Positions 44,817 to 55,760 of a stretch of DNA of 64,000 bases are shown piece by piece. Location of the stretch: contig NW_006768767.1 of the NCBI RefSeq assembly GCF_000204055.1, positions 2,123,621 through 2,187,620 on the forward strand, in the 5' to 3' direction. Within the stretch, counting starts at the first letter, position 1. Each line of letters begins with the position of its first letter. The notes below the pieces were generated by a model. It was not told the origin of the DNA. It did not search any database and saw only the letters and a list, made by a program, of their open reading frames with translations. A program made the translations under genes and the position numbers. This DNA comes from Melampsora larici-populina 98AG31. Taxonomy: Eukaryota; Basidiomycota; Pucciniomycetes; Pucciniales; Melampsoraceae.

Positions 44817-45483
44817 TAAACACAAATACAGGGCCAATTGGAGAAAAAACTTGAACTTCAAGAGCCAGTAGAGGGAGGATTCCTTGGATTCCCCTGATCC
44901 GCCTCAATTTGGACAAGCCAGTCGCATCTCTCCTCCCTGGTATGTTGACCGGGTTGTTCAGTGCACAACAACAATGGTAATGATATTGCGGATTTTGAAG
45001 ATGTTACTCGATCACAATTATCACAGAGTGATAAAGCCCAACGCAACACCGCAAGTGCTACGCAACACAATGGATTTTGACCTATTTCCATTGCGTTGCG
45101 CAGCCGGCGCATTATTACGCTACGCAACCACTCCGCAATGGGTTTTTTTTTCTAACTTGCCGTTGCAGAGCGGTCGAGCAAATATTGCGGAAAATGTGCA
45201 ATATTGTCCTATTTCCGCAATATTTGCCCTAAATAACCGTCAAAAACCGACCGCAATTGCGGTGCGGGTTTCTGACCAAGGGGTTTTTTGAACCCGGATT
45301 GCCGAGCGCTGGCACCGCACTATATTGCGTTGCTATTCCGGCGCCCAAAAGCGCTACGCAACCGCACCGCAACTGCAACATAGTGCGGTGCTCTTGCGGT
45401 ATTGCCCAACGCGCATTTGGCCAAACTGATGATACTAAGTCAGATTCTTTGCTTCTAGTTTGTGTCATCTATCTCAACACTTT

Positions 45484-47682
45484 AGGGTATGTTTGGTTGC
45501 AATTATTTTTGTTGATTATCTTGAATAATATCAATTATTTTGCAAAGGCCGTTGCTATTTGCAGCCCACAAGAAAACCATGTAGGCGCTGGCCAAATTAC
45601 GCCTACATGGGTGTTTCCCACAAAGAAGCGCCTACATTTATGATGTAGGCACTGGAAACCATCCAAAATGCCGCCTACATGTTAAGAAACCCATGTAGGC
45701 GTCATTTGGTTACGCCTACATTCAAAAAATGAAATGTAGGCGCTATTTTCGAGCGCCTACATGGGAAATCCAATGTAGGCGCTCAAAATTTATGCCTACA
45801 TTTTTCAAAATGAGCGCATACATTCAATTTTCAGCTCAAATAAGCGCCTACATGCAGTCCTGCATATGTAGGCGCTACAAATCCGGCAACTACAACTCCA
45901 GACTGGTCTGAAGGGTAATGAAGAACAACTTTCAAGTCAAAATGAGAGTATTGGAAGACGGAAAAAGCAGTTTGGACTCAAAATGAGTGTATCGGAAGAC
46001 AGATAAAGCAGTTTGGATTCGAAATCAGTGTATTGGAAGACGAAAAAGTAAGTCCGGAGTCAAAATGAGTGTATCAGAAGACAGAAAAAGTAGTAAATTA
46101 TTTCAACTCTGAACTCAGTTTGGAGTCAAAATGAGTTTATCAGAAGCGGAAAAAGAAGTAGATTATTTCAACTCTGAACTGCTATTTACGTCTTCTGATA
46201 CACTCACTTCAGATTTGAAAAGAGCATATTCATCTTCCAATATGCTTAACTGCTTTTTCCGTCTTCCAAAACACTCATTTCAACTCCAAGCTGCTTTTTC
46301 CATCTTCCGATACACTCATTTCAACTCCGAACTGCTTTTTCTGTCTTCCAATACTCTCATTTTAACTTGAAACTTCTTCTTCATTAGCCGTCAGACCAGT
46401 CTGGAGTTGTAGGTGTTGGATTTGGAGCGCCTACATATGCAAGACTGCATGTAGGCGCTTATTTGACCTGAAAATTGAATGTAGGCGCTCAAAAATAGCG
46501 CCTACATTTCAAATTAGATATGTAGGTGCTTGAAAATTAAGCCTACATTCTGAAATTTTGAATGTAGGCGTAACCAAATGACGCCTACATGTTTATCATG
46601 TAGGCGTCATTTTAGATGGTTTTCAGCGCCTACATCCTAAATGTAGGCGCTTTTTCGTGGGAAACACCCATGTAGGTGCTGCCAAAACAGCGCCTACATG
46701 GTTTTCTTGTGGGCTGCAAATAGCAATGGCCTTTTGCAAAATAATCGCTGTTAAAAAAATACGTTTGGGACCATTTATGGTACCCAGAAATAAACTCCTT
46801 CCCCGTACCAAAAGGAGTTTAAAAGGGCCCTTTGGATAAACGCCAAAAGGGAGTTTAAACACGTGATAAACTCCTTTTTGGACTCAACAAAATTTTGTCT
46901 TGAAGGACTTCAATCAGCTTCAACCCCCATTTCGAATGCTATTTATTTGACTCAATCAAGATCAACACCTTCAACACTAAACCATCATACTCAACACTAA
47001 TCACCAGCCAATCTTCACTTGTATTTCTATCTCCTAGCTGCCTTTCCTTCTGCTTCTGTCTCTCCAATCATCACCTCAAATCTATCTTGTGTTTCTCCAA
47101 TATGAATCTAGAACTGAATTTAATTCTGATTCCTGTAGAAAGAAGCTTGAAAACCAAGTTTGATTGCAGAGACAAGCTATCAATTGTTTGATGTCCAGTC
47201 AACAATCAATCATTCACTCTTGATCAATTGTTGAACCTCAAAAGCTCTCAAAGGATACAAAAACAAATCACCCTCAAAAGATGAGATACAAAAGTGGAGG
47301 TGGGTGTTGATTATGGATTGGTTGTTGAGTTTTGATCAATGGTTCAATCCCAGTCAATCATTCAATTTCGCCCGTTCCATTTCAATCAATTGTTCAACAT
47401 GGACTTTGATGAAAAGTTTGTTGGATGGGGACAATGATACAGATGGATGGGAGGTGGTAGAATGTGAAGTGAGGTGAGGTGAGAGGAGGTGAAGAACCTT
47501 CAAGGGAAGTTTACAAGCTGTGTCTGGTTGGGATTTCCAACCAAACATGATTTTCTCAAATGTACCCATAACGGAGTTTGTTTAAAAAGAACTCGATTTG
47601 AACAATAAACTCATTTGCCCCAGGGCAATGTACCTGGGGTCAAACAGAGTTCACAATTTGTAATCACAACCAAACGTACCCT
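45484..47682. mobile_element. Possible hAT-like non-autonomous element
   Basis: Left AGGGTATGTTTGGTTG and right inverted AGGGTACGTTTGGTTG form about 25-bp ends of the AGGGT...TTTGG type common in hAT MITEs. No matching 8-bp duplication was found, so the limits are less certain. It contains the fold-back element at 45,547-46,731. The rest (46,741-47,682) has GGAGTTTA/TAAACTCC inverted words and no gene. Confidence 0.5.
45547..46731. mobile_element. Fold-back element packed with TGTAGGCGC motifs, 1.2 kb
   Basis: A perfect 9-bp duplication TTTTGCAAA flanks it (45,538-45,546 and 46,732-46,740). Ends read GGCC(G/A)TTGCTATTTGC. The two arms of about 590 bp are inverted copies of each other almost to the centre. 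The outer 350 bp of each arm holds about ten TGTAGGCGY/RCGCCTACA words in both orientations. The inner part has GTGTATCGGAAGAC-type repeats. No gene. The 9-bp duplication suggests mobilisation by a MULE-type enzyme. Confidence 0.85.
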
Positions 47683-48675
47683 CATTTGTCTTCTCGCTCA
47701 GGTCCTCTCCCAACTTTTGATTGTACCAAACCTTTGCACCAAGTGACTTATGCAATGGCACGTATACTTGATGACTGATGGTGTCAAAGATCCAAAGCCA
47801 TCTAAACCCGCATGGGAGTGCCTGATCCTACATTTTTGTAACAAGCAGCCAGCAGAAGCTAGCACAGTCAAGTCTCTGTCTCCTGACTGCACAGCCAAGA
47901 AACGTACTATAGTGACAGATGATGAACTCATTTGACCAGAAGTGGTGCAAGAGGCTGTGAAGAAGGACAAGGCTAAGCCAAAGGGGAGGAAAAATGAATA
48001 GCAAAAAATCTTGTCATGATACACATCTTTCCATTTCTATTTTTTCAAAGGATGGCTAGGATTGCAAAGGTAAGCACAGGAGTCATCAAGTTTTTATTCA
48101 CTCTCTTGTTATTTGTGTGTTGAGATTTTTATGGTGGCCTCAATGAGATACATAATGGCTGATTAAGTGGTGGAACTCATTTTGCCATGTGTCTTGATTA
48201 TGCAGCAAGAAGGTGTCTTGGTGAGAAAGTATGTGATGTGGGAAGGGCTGGGTCACTTAGTGATTTTTTCCCCAAGTCAAGAGTTTTTTGCACTCAAAAA
48301 GTAAGGTGTAAAATTGTAATTGTGAGGTAGCCCTTTGGAATTTTGCACTCTGATAATTTGCACTTCTTATTGAGTGTAAATGCTAAGAGTGCAAAAGTGG
48401 AGAAATGCCTGTCAAAATTTAATTTTGCACCCAAATTTTTTTGCCCTCAATATTGTATGTAAAAAATAGAGGGCAAAAGTCTAACTTGGTCATGTTTCTT
48501 TACATTTTTACACTCAATGATTTACACATGATTTTTTACACTTCAGAAAATCAGTCAGATTGAGTGTAAAATTGCATCTGACCCCCCTACACATTGATTT
48601 TTACACTCAATGGAATTTACACCCAATATTGAGCCTAAATCGTCGAGTGTAAAAATCTATTGACCCGTAATGTAT

Positions 48676-50482
48676 GCACTCATATGAACTCTGTCGGTGG
48701 CAGTGCAAGATGGCAATATGACTTTGGCACCTTTGTATGGCCGTATACTGTGCATCCATGGGGTAATCAAGGCTGAACAACTAATAACCTTGTTTGCTTT
48801 TATGCATGGTACACTGCAGTTTCAAATGAATGTGTAAAAAATCAAAACCTTGAATGAAAACTGGATTACGGAAGGAAACATGAAGTCTATGGAAATAGAT
48901 ATGGAAATATTCTGGCTAACAAGTTTTGCCATCTACACGTTCCTATTGCTTGTCGTTGTTAGCCGTGCGGTAGCTGGTGACTTTTCCCAATGCGGCAAAA
49001 CGTCGTTGGGACCGGGTGTATCCTTGTGTTCTGAAGGTCATTGAGATTCTCTTCAATTGCTTCCAGTCCATAAGTCGTCTCCTCTCCCATTTACTTGACT
49101 GCCTCGTTTTGTTCTCAGGAAAAGATGATGGGAAGATAACTTCGCAGTTGTGATATTCAAGTAATTAGGTTAGATGTCTTTTTCGGTCTCGACATTCAAC
49201 ACTGTGGCTCAATTCGCTAGACTCGCTTTGCCTATTTGATTTCTTCAAAATCCACCAGTGCTGGTGCTAACGTTTATTTTTATGTTTTCCCTGATGTTCT
49301 CGAGTTCTCGAGGTACTTAGGATTGGTCTCGTAGCGGAATGGAGATAGCTCTTAATCCGATCGACACTTCACCTTGTGTCTGAGCGCATAATCCACACCT
49401 TCATTGCTTACGATTAGCCTTTCTTTGTGAATCTTTCATCTTGAGAAGAGATTTGAGAGAAAAATAAAGACACACTTTGTGCTTTATGATCGGCTTTGAT
49501 GACAGTGGGGATATGATGATGGAGAGGCGAAGAATTGCTGGATCAGAGTTTTAGGGAGGTCATCGCTTCGATTTATAATCTGTCTATACGCAATTTCAAG
49601 AGTATGTGTTGAGAATCATTCAAAACCAGAAAAGCCTTTGTTAAAGAGTCCCACACTCAGTCGTATCACATCGATATCTGAGGTTCTAGCATCTATATAG
49701 AAGTTGGGATTCGTGGCTTCAGGTATTGCTTGAAAGACTCAATTCCGTAAAAAAATGTGATAATCCAATCGAAGTAAAATTCACCAAACAAAGACCTACC
49801 AAAATTCACCGAGTCACTGTCGTTTACCTGAAGTTGATTCTTGATGAGAGACGAAAATCTTCACTCTTTCATGATAGATTTCGTGGTCAACGCTATTGAT
49901 GGAGTTCTGGAAGGCTACAACCCCTAGTACTAAGCTCGGAAACCCTTCCAGAAGAGATGCATCTATGTATACTCTTCGATAATTCTTTTTTTGTTAAAAT
50001 CCAGTCTGTTTGAAATGTTGCAATCATTTGTTTGTTCCCGAATTTGACAGCTCACCGTTATGGTCTAGCCATCTTGTTTTCATCCACAATATCTTGGCAC
50101 TGCATGATGGAATCAAGTCATATCCATCAAATTCTACCATGGCTATCTTTCACTTACTAACATGAACGCTAGCTTGATTGAGTCCGGCTCTGTTTGTGGC
50201 GCGAAGCTTCAAGGTAAATGGACGTTCAAATGAAATCAGCTCGTTACAGACGTGAAGTGAACATAATAACAGGAAAGTCGTAACATAACAAGATCAACAG
50301 ATGCTTCAGATTCAGAGATACCACAATATAAGGGAAATTCAGAGTTTGAAGTTGAAAAGACAATTTTTTGGAACACACGCATACAAAAAAATAAGAATAA
50401 AAAACCGCATGCAGGAAAGTCGTCAACAAGGTGAGAGATGTTTCTATATACAGTTATCTCCCTTACATATGATCTAATGCGA
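48676..50482. other. Spacer upstream of copy 3's 3' end
   Basis: Mostly non-coding. One small possible secreted peptide (48,880-49,044) is listed separately. From about 50,240 the sequence corresponds to the 3' flank of the secreted-protein gene. Confidence 0.4.
48880..49044 (+). CDS. Possible short secreted peptide
   Basis: From the ATG at 48,880 (MKSMEIDMEIFWLTSFAIYT) a hydrophobic stretch LLLVVVSRAVAG looks like a signal peptide. About 24 residues with two Cys follow (FSQCGKTSLG...SLCSEGH). It could be a peptide gene, a first exon, or chance. No family was recognised and there is no paralogue in the window. Confidence 0.25.
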   Translation: MKSMEIDMEIFWLTSFAIYTFLLLVVVSRAVAGDFSQCGKTSLGPGVSLCSEGH

Positions 50483-50953
50483 TCATCGACCCTTCTCAAT
50501 ACTCGAAGGAATGCTAAGAGGCGTTTGAGTTTCCATCTCATTCAGAGACTGAGTGTTTGAACTAGAAAATACGAGAGTAACACATTTAAATTCTCCGTAA
50601 CATCTTTTATAACCGCATTGATACCAACGATCAACAGCGACATTTTGAGTTCCAGAGTGCCGATGACAGTATCCACCAGCTTCGTTGCAATAATAACTTG
50701 CCAGATTTTTTCGGCAGGATATTGAGTTAGAGCAATAACTGGGCTGAGAGTAACAAGCCGCACCATTGCTTGGGCAGCATTGACTTTGGTAGTGGGGTGT
50801 CGGTGTGTTGGCGGAGTAGATCGATCCAATCAAAGCGAACAGAATAATTGCGGTCTTGATAGAGAACTATGTCATTTCATGGAGCGTAGTGGTGGTGAAA
50901 TGGTCAGTAGGTGATGACACGTGTTTAAAAATGTCAGAAAGCATCCTCACCAT
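50483..50953 (-). CDS. Small secreted cysteine-rich protein, copy 3 (effector candidate)
   Basis: The ATG (50,953-50,951) is followed at once by an 84-nt intron (50,950-50,867, GTGAGG...CATAG). Exon 2 (50,866-50,483) gives 128 residues in total. The signal peptide begins MFSIKTAIILFALIGSIYS. The ten-Cys frame is kept (SQCCPSNGAAC ... WYQCGYKRCYGEFKC) with longer loops (HRHSGTQNVAVDR). It is the most diverged copy, yet intron position, donor type and upstream sequence are conserved. The C-terminus ends IPSSIEKGR, like copies 1 and 2. Confidence 0.8.
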
Positions 50954-52199
50954 CTTGTGATACTAGTCAAAAAGGAGGTGATATCTCTATTTGATTAGGT
51001 TTATAGGCGTGTTGGTCACTGGTCTAAATAAGAATGGAATGCAACCATCAGAAACCTCCTGAAGCAAGGTAGAAGAAATACCATCACTCACAAGGTTCTT
51101 TAGAAAAAGGGATGAGGAAACGTGCGACGACTGAAGCGGAGGTGATGAGGCAGCAGATATATATTGATCAGATTCAGTCGATGTGATGCTTGAGGTAGAG
51201 CATATGGAGAAAGACGATCTTATAAGGACGAGCAGGACTGTAGAAGCTGCACAGCTTTCCGAAGGGGCATCAGAGTAATGAACCACGCCTCCACCTGATC
51301 ACGGAAGAGGCCACACAGACCTGCCACAATCTTTCGTGATCAAGGTTCAAGGATGTGACGGAGGTGGATGAGTCTGCAATATGCATTTCCCGGACATCAG
51401 TAATTGAAAGCCAGCCCTACAGAATCCAGAGCCGCAGTAATGCTCAGTCACATCTTCGAGAGCCTTCGACTAGGCTGTGACTCTGGCGCCACTCATCTTC
51501 CAAGAGTCTTGGATACAAAAGACCAAGTTTATGGAAGACAGCAACTGTTTAGCCGCGTCGCTGTCGGCAACTTCAAAGCAGTTTGGATGGGAAGGGTACC
51601 TTGAGATCACATGATTCTTGGCAAGTTGGCGCTTCAGGAAGCTTGGCACGCAATTCACACTCCTGTTGATCATGATCGAAGTCAATTTTCTCGTGTCTTC
51701 ATTTTGAAAACAGCTATCCATTGGTGTAAGTATCAAAAAATTTAGAAGCATAAGAGAATTTTCGCTGACTCCCCAGATGGCCACTATGCGCGTCCAGGTA
51801 CTTGTTTCTTTGCATTTTAATTCAACCCATAGATGGCTCCGAATCTGTCTCTCATGAGATGAGCCTGAAGATGAGGCAGTTTGAAATTGTGCAAAACCTT
51901 GCAAAACAACACGGCATTCCCATTTCAGATTGGAAACCTCGGATCAAATCCAGTGGCAAACCGCAATCAATGGCCCGGTCTCGGATCAGACTCAATGAAA
52001 GTCGGGTCCGAGTTTCGAGTTATGTGATTTGGCTTGTCGATCAATGAGAAACATATTTTGTTGCCAACTATCAGATTCTCATGAACATTGTCAGCTGAAG
52101 AATGTTCAACAATCTCATCAAAATTAGACAATCAGCCTATCATCAATTCATTAAACAACAAAGAAACTTATCATCAAAAACAAATTCACCAATCGATCA
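50954..52199. other. Region between copy 3 and the NDUFAF6-like gene
   Basis: 50,954 to about 51,300 is homologous to the upstream regions of copies 1 and 2. A 145-codon frame on - (51,904-51,470) has no recognised motif and may be chance. The remainder is AT-rich and probably includes the promoter of the next gene. Confidence 0.4.
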
Positions 52200-52281
52200 A
52201 TGTTTAGAAAACTTGCGAAGATCAGATCATTCATCCGTGTAAGTTTTCATTCTTGATTTACAAAGTTCCTTTTAACATGAG

Positions 52282-53467
52282 ATGTTTAGACTAATCATGA
52301 TCTTATTTGAAAACAGATTGCAAATCCCATTTTATCCAAAAGATGTTCGATCTGCATTCGTAGCTATCAAAGCTCTCAATCTTGAACTTTTATCAATCCC
52401 TAATTCGATTTCAAGTGGGAAAACTTTAATTGGACAAATGAGATATCAATGGTGGAGAGATGCTATCAATACTTGTTTTAAAGAAGTGAGTCATGAAAAA
52501 ACATTATCTTTGATCTAAAATTGAACATCAAGTGATATCTTTGTTATCTCAAAAGGATAGTGAAAGTCAAGCACCAATCAATCATCCAGTCATCTTAGCA
52601 CTTCATCCCGTCATCAAAAAACACAAGTTGACAAAATATCATTTGAATAGGTTAATAGATGCAAGGGTGAAGCTCTCCAATCTATCTATCTAACTAGGTT
52701 TGAAACACGCTGAAACGTGTTGTGTGTGTTTTGATTTACTAGGAAAAAAGTTACCTGAATCCAAAATTCAACACAATCGATGATTTAATCAAACATTCCC
52801 AATCTACAAACTTTTCAATCTTATCCCTTTTGCTTCAATCTTGCAATTTATCAAGTACAACTACAACAAACCTTCCATTATCAAAGATTGATCATGCATT
52901 ATCACATTTATCAAATCTATTAACAATTTCAACTTTACTTCATTCATTACCATCATATTATAAATCAAGATCTAATCTTTCAATTTTACCAATCGATTTG
53001 ATGATTTGTTCAGAAGAAGAACTTTTTAAAGTGGCTCATTCTTCTAATTTGATTAATGAGAACATCTTAGAAAGAGTTCAACAAACTATTATGAGGATTT
53101 TTGATTTAGCTTCATCTGAATTGAATGCTTGTAGAGCTACTTTAATGGATCAAGAACATCATCATTCAAATTTAATAAATCAAACTTTATCTCCTACTTA
53201 TTTAGATCCTTCAATCCGTCCACTGTTTTTATCTGCTGTTGAGTTCTTTTTTTTCTTCTTTTTCCATTTGACTTCAAATCTTAAATATAGTTAAACCTAT
53301 TAACGTCGATTTCTTATGATTTCTCTTTGCTTTGACAGACTCCAGCAAAAACTTATTTAAACAGATTAGAAAAATTAAACTTTGATGCATTTCATCCTAG
53401 TTTACAGAGTCGTGATTGGAAATTACCATTCCAAATTTGGTCTGATTCTTTTTTTGGTAAATTATAA
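52282..53467 (+). CDS. NDUFAF6-like squalene/phytoene-synthase-fold protein
   Basis: A likely mitochondrial protein related to NDUFAF6, a complex I assembly factor of the squalene/phytoene synthase family. Conserved parts: FYPKDVRSAFVAIKALNLEL and TLIGQMRYQWWRDAI in the first clear exon (ends about 52,484 at GTGAGT), HPVILALHPVIKKHKLTKYH in the second (about 52,558-52,665), the exon from 52,741 (EKSYLNPKFNTIDDLIKHS, then SKIDHALSHLSNL), and the last exon from 53,340 (TPAKTYLNRLEKLNFDAFHP) to TAA at 53,467. AFHPSL is typical of the family C-terminus. The acidic Mg-binding motifs of true synthases are not evident, as in NDUFAF6. An upstream first exon may start at ATG 52,200 (MFRKLAKIRSFIR, a plausible targeting start), but I could not fit its splice phase. 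Confidence 0.75.
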
Positions 53468-53865
53468 ACTTGTCTCTAGAAGGTAAAAATTGAAAAAATA
53501 CCCATACCCCCCCTCAATAAAAGATCTTAGTACTGTTCATTATAAAATATTCAAGTTTTCAACATTCTTGGAACCATTAGATTGTAGAAAAATGTGATAT
53601 ACCAATGAGCATTGTAACCACAAATCATATTGATAAATAATTTTTAATGTAGAGATGACATTTGCATAAAATGGCATACTTTCCAAGTTCATAAAATCTA
53701 AGTCATGTGAGGCAGATTGGATCCATTTGGTTTAATCCGCATGGTTTTAACAAAATTTTAATGTCAAAGATTTAGATGTAGGTGCCCCCAGCTCCCAAAT
53801 CTTTAGATTGCAATCACCAGCCTGGGTGATTGGAAGGTCCGACCCAGACTGGTAAAGTGAACATT

Positions 53866-54027
53866 AGGGGTTCTCAAAGTTGGCCCGGTTTCAAGAAAAC
53901 CCAGTTGACCCGGTTGCTTTTTGGCAGTAACCTTGTGTATTGAGTTGACATTTTTTGACAGATCACAGCCAAAAAGTCAACTGGGTCAACCGGGTTTTTA
54001 CAAACCGGGTCTACTTTGAGAACCCCT
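53866..54027. mobile_element. MITE, 162 bp, copy 1
   Basis: Ends AGGGGTTCTCAAAGT and its complement. About 55-bp inverted arms contain GACCCGGTT/AACCGGGT. The centre (GTAACC...TTTTTGACAG...CAGCCAAAAAG) is shared with the copy at 54,776. ATT lies on both sides, a possible 3-bp duplication. Confidence 0.75.
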
Positions 54028-54775
54028 ATTAACCTGATTCAACCTTATTCTATCATAATTGAATTTTAGTGGTACAGCCAATTTGAGAATGATTGACCCC
54101 TTTTTTTGCAAAAAAAGTTTGCAAAAGAAGTTGTTGCCATAGTGGTCAAAACCAAGCAAAAAACAATTTCACAGGGTTTGTATTCTCTGTAGTAATCTCA
54201 AAAATTGGCGCAAAAGCAGAACTTGGTGAAAAAGAAAACCAGGTTTTGCACCATGATGCACTTTTCAAAAAAATTGATCATTCTCAAATTGGTTGTACAT
54301 AGGTCACTTGTTATTTACTGATTAGAATGTCATGAATGGGTAGTACCCATACAAGGCACCAGGGAGGTTGTGTTGGTACATGAAAGATCTTGGCTGTCTT
54401 ACATATTGGACCAGGTTGCAGCACCTCACTACAATCACTGGTCCACAATCTCTTGTGACTTTCATTCCTAATATATGCTTCTACCTCCTCATCCATCTGA
54501 TATCTTTCTGTAACCAGACAAAAAAACTTTGAAAGATGATTACTTGCAACAGTCATGTCATCAACATGTGCAATACATGTACCAAAAACTTTTAGGTTGT
54601 AGCTTGCAATATAAATAAGCTAGGATCCACTGTCAAAGGAACAAAAAAATTGATTTGAAGAAGGCTTTAAGTTTTAAACAAACATACCATATGATGCTTG
54701 ATTTAATTTCAAATCTGATGTTGATGTTGCACCTTCAACATGTACATAAACCTACAATAACACTGCACAAATGAT

Positions 54776-54939
54776 AGCCAGGTCCAAACCTAACCCAGTT
54801 GACACAATAACCTGGTACACCCAGTTGCATTTTGGGTGGTAACTTTACGTATCTATTGACGGCTTTTGACAGCTTCCAGCCAAAAAGACAACCAGGTGTA
54901 CTGGGTTTTTGTGCAACCAGATTAGGTTTGAACATGGCT
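54776..54939. mobile_element. MITE, 164 bp, copy 2
   Basis: Ends AGCCAGGTCCAAACCTAA and inverted AGCCATGTTCAAACCTAA. The centre matches the copy at 53,866 (GTAACT...TATTGACGGC...CAGCCAAAAAG). The arms have diverged from that copy while staying complementary to each other. Confidence 0.65.
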
Positions 54940-55760
54940 AATGTGTTTCTCCATGGCCAAGATTGATTGAATCTAGTATTTAAAATGACATCCTTCATAT
55001 TGGTACAAAAAATCTGAAAAAATCAGGCAAGTCAAATTGTGCTATGTTCTTCTTGATGAGAGATTTTGGCCAATGTAGAAGAATCCAAGCACTCAGCTTG
55101 GTGATGTTAAAGGTTTCCCTGATATAACACATAAAAACACAGGACTTGTTCACTCAATTTAGCCTTCAAAAGTGACAAGGAAACTCTAAATAAATTGGCT
55201 GAGTTGATGCTGAGTACAATGCTTCACGCAACTCCAAAAAACATTACATCAATCTTTTTTCAAGCATTTCGGGCCAAAACTAAGCCCTCAATTGCAGGTA
55301 CAATTTTTTGTTCATCATTTTTCCATAAATGCAATCATTTTTCACCATGGAGAAACACATTATCTTTGTATTGTAAAGTTCTGCAAATTTGGACATTTGT
55401 GAAATTTCACTATTCCTGGAGAAAAGCAAAAATTTGCTGACATCCCCAGTTTTCATATGTTTGCAAAAAAAGACACAAAGCAATATACTGCAACTGACTA
55501 GACCAGATTCCAACCCAGCAGAATGAAACTTTGAGTGGAGACAATTTCATTATGAAGAGCTACACATCTATTTAGTTGAGGACCTGATCTGATACATAAC
55601 CCAAAGATCCAAAAAAACACCATTCTCTCATAAAGTTGAAACTTTAACAAGTGATTGGAATGTTTTTCAAGTGATATAACAGGATTCAAAACCAATTCCA
55701 AGACTTTTCTTTTGACTTTTTTTTGTCTACAATGTTGAGCACTGATGAATTTTGATTGAA

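Larger units (their letters stand above)
43449..48666. mobile_element. Non-autonomous MULE with about 450-bp inverted repeats, 5.2 kb
   Basis: A perfect 9-bp duplication GTAATGTAT flanks it (43,440-43,448 and 48,667-48,675). Ends read GGGTTAAGAGATTTTTACAC (left) and GGGTCAATAGATTTTTACAC (right, inverted). The inverted repeat runs for about 440 bp (to about 43,905 and from about 48,225) and is full of TTTACACTCAAT/ATTGAGTGTAAA words. No transposase was seen, so it must be mobilised in trans. The interior carries a MITE end (43,976), a pogo-like MITE, a GC-rich inverted-repeat stretch (about 45,037-45,405) and a hAT-like element with a fold-back element inside it. It separates secreted-protein copies 2 and 3. 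Confidence 0.88.
53468..55760. other. Intergenic region with two related MITEs
   Basis: No gene is recognised. It contains two copies of one MITE family (53,866-54,027 and 54,776-54,939). The remaining sequence is AT-rich with short uninformative frames. Confidence 0.5.

Noticed and set aside
45030..45470. Overlapping open frames rich in Arg/Ala/Cys
   Set aside because: They lie in a GC-rich inverted-repeat stretch with recurring CGCAA words and are best read as a decayed MITE.
51470..51904. 145-residue open frame on - strand
   Set aside because: No signal peptide, domain or paralogue, and composition like the spacer. Likely chance.
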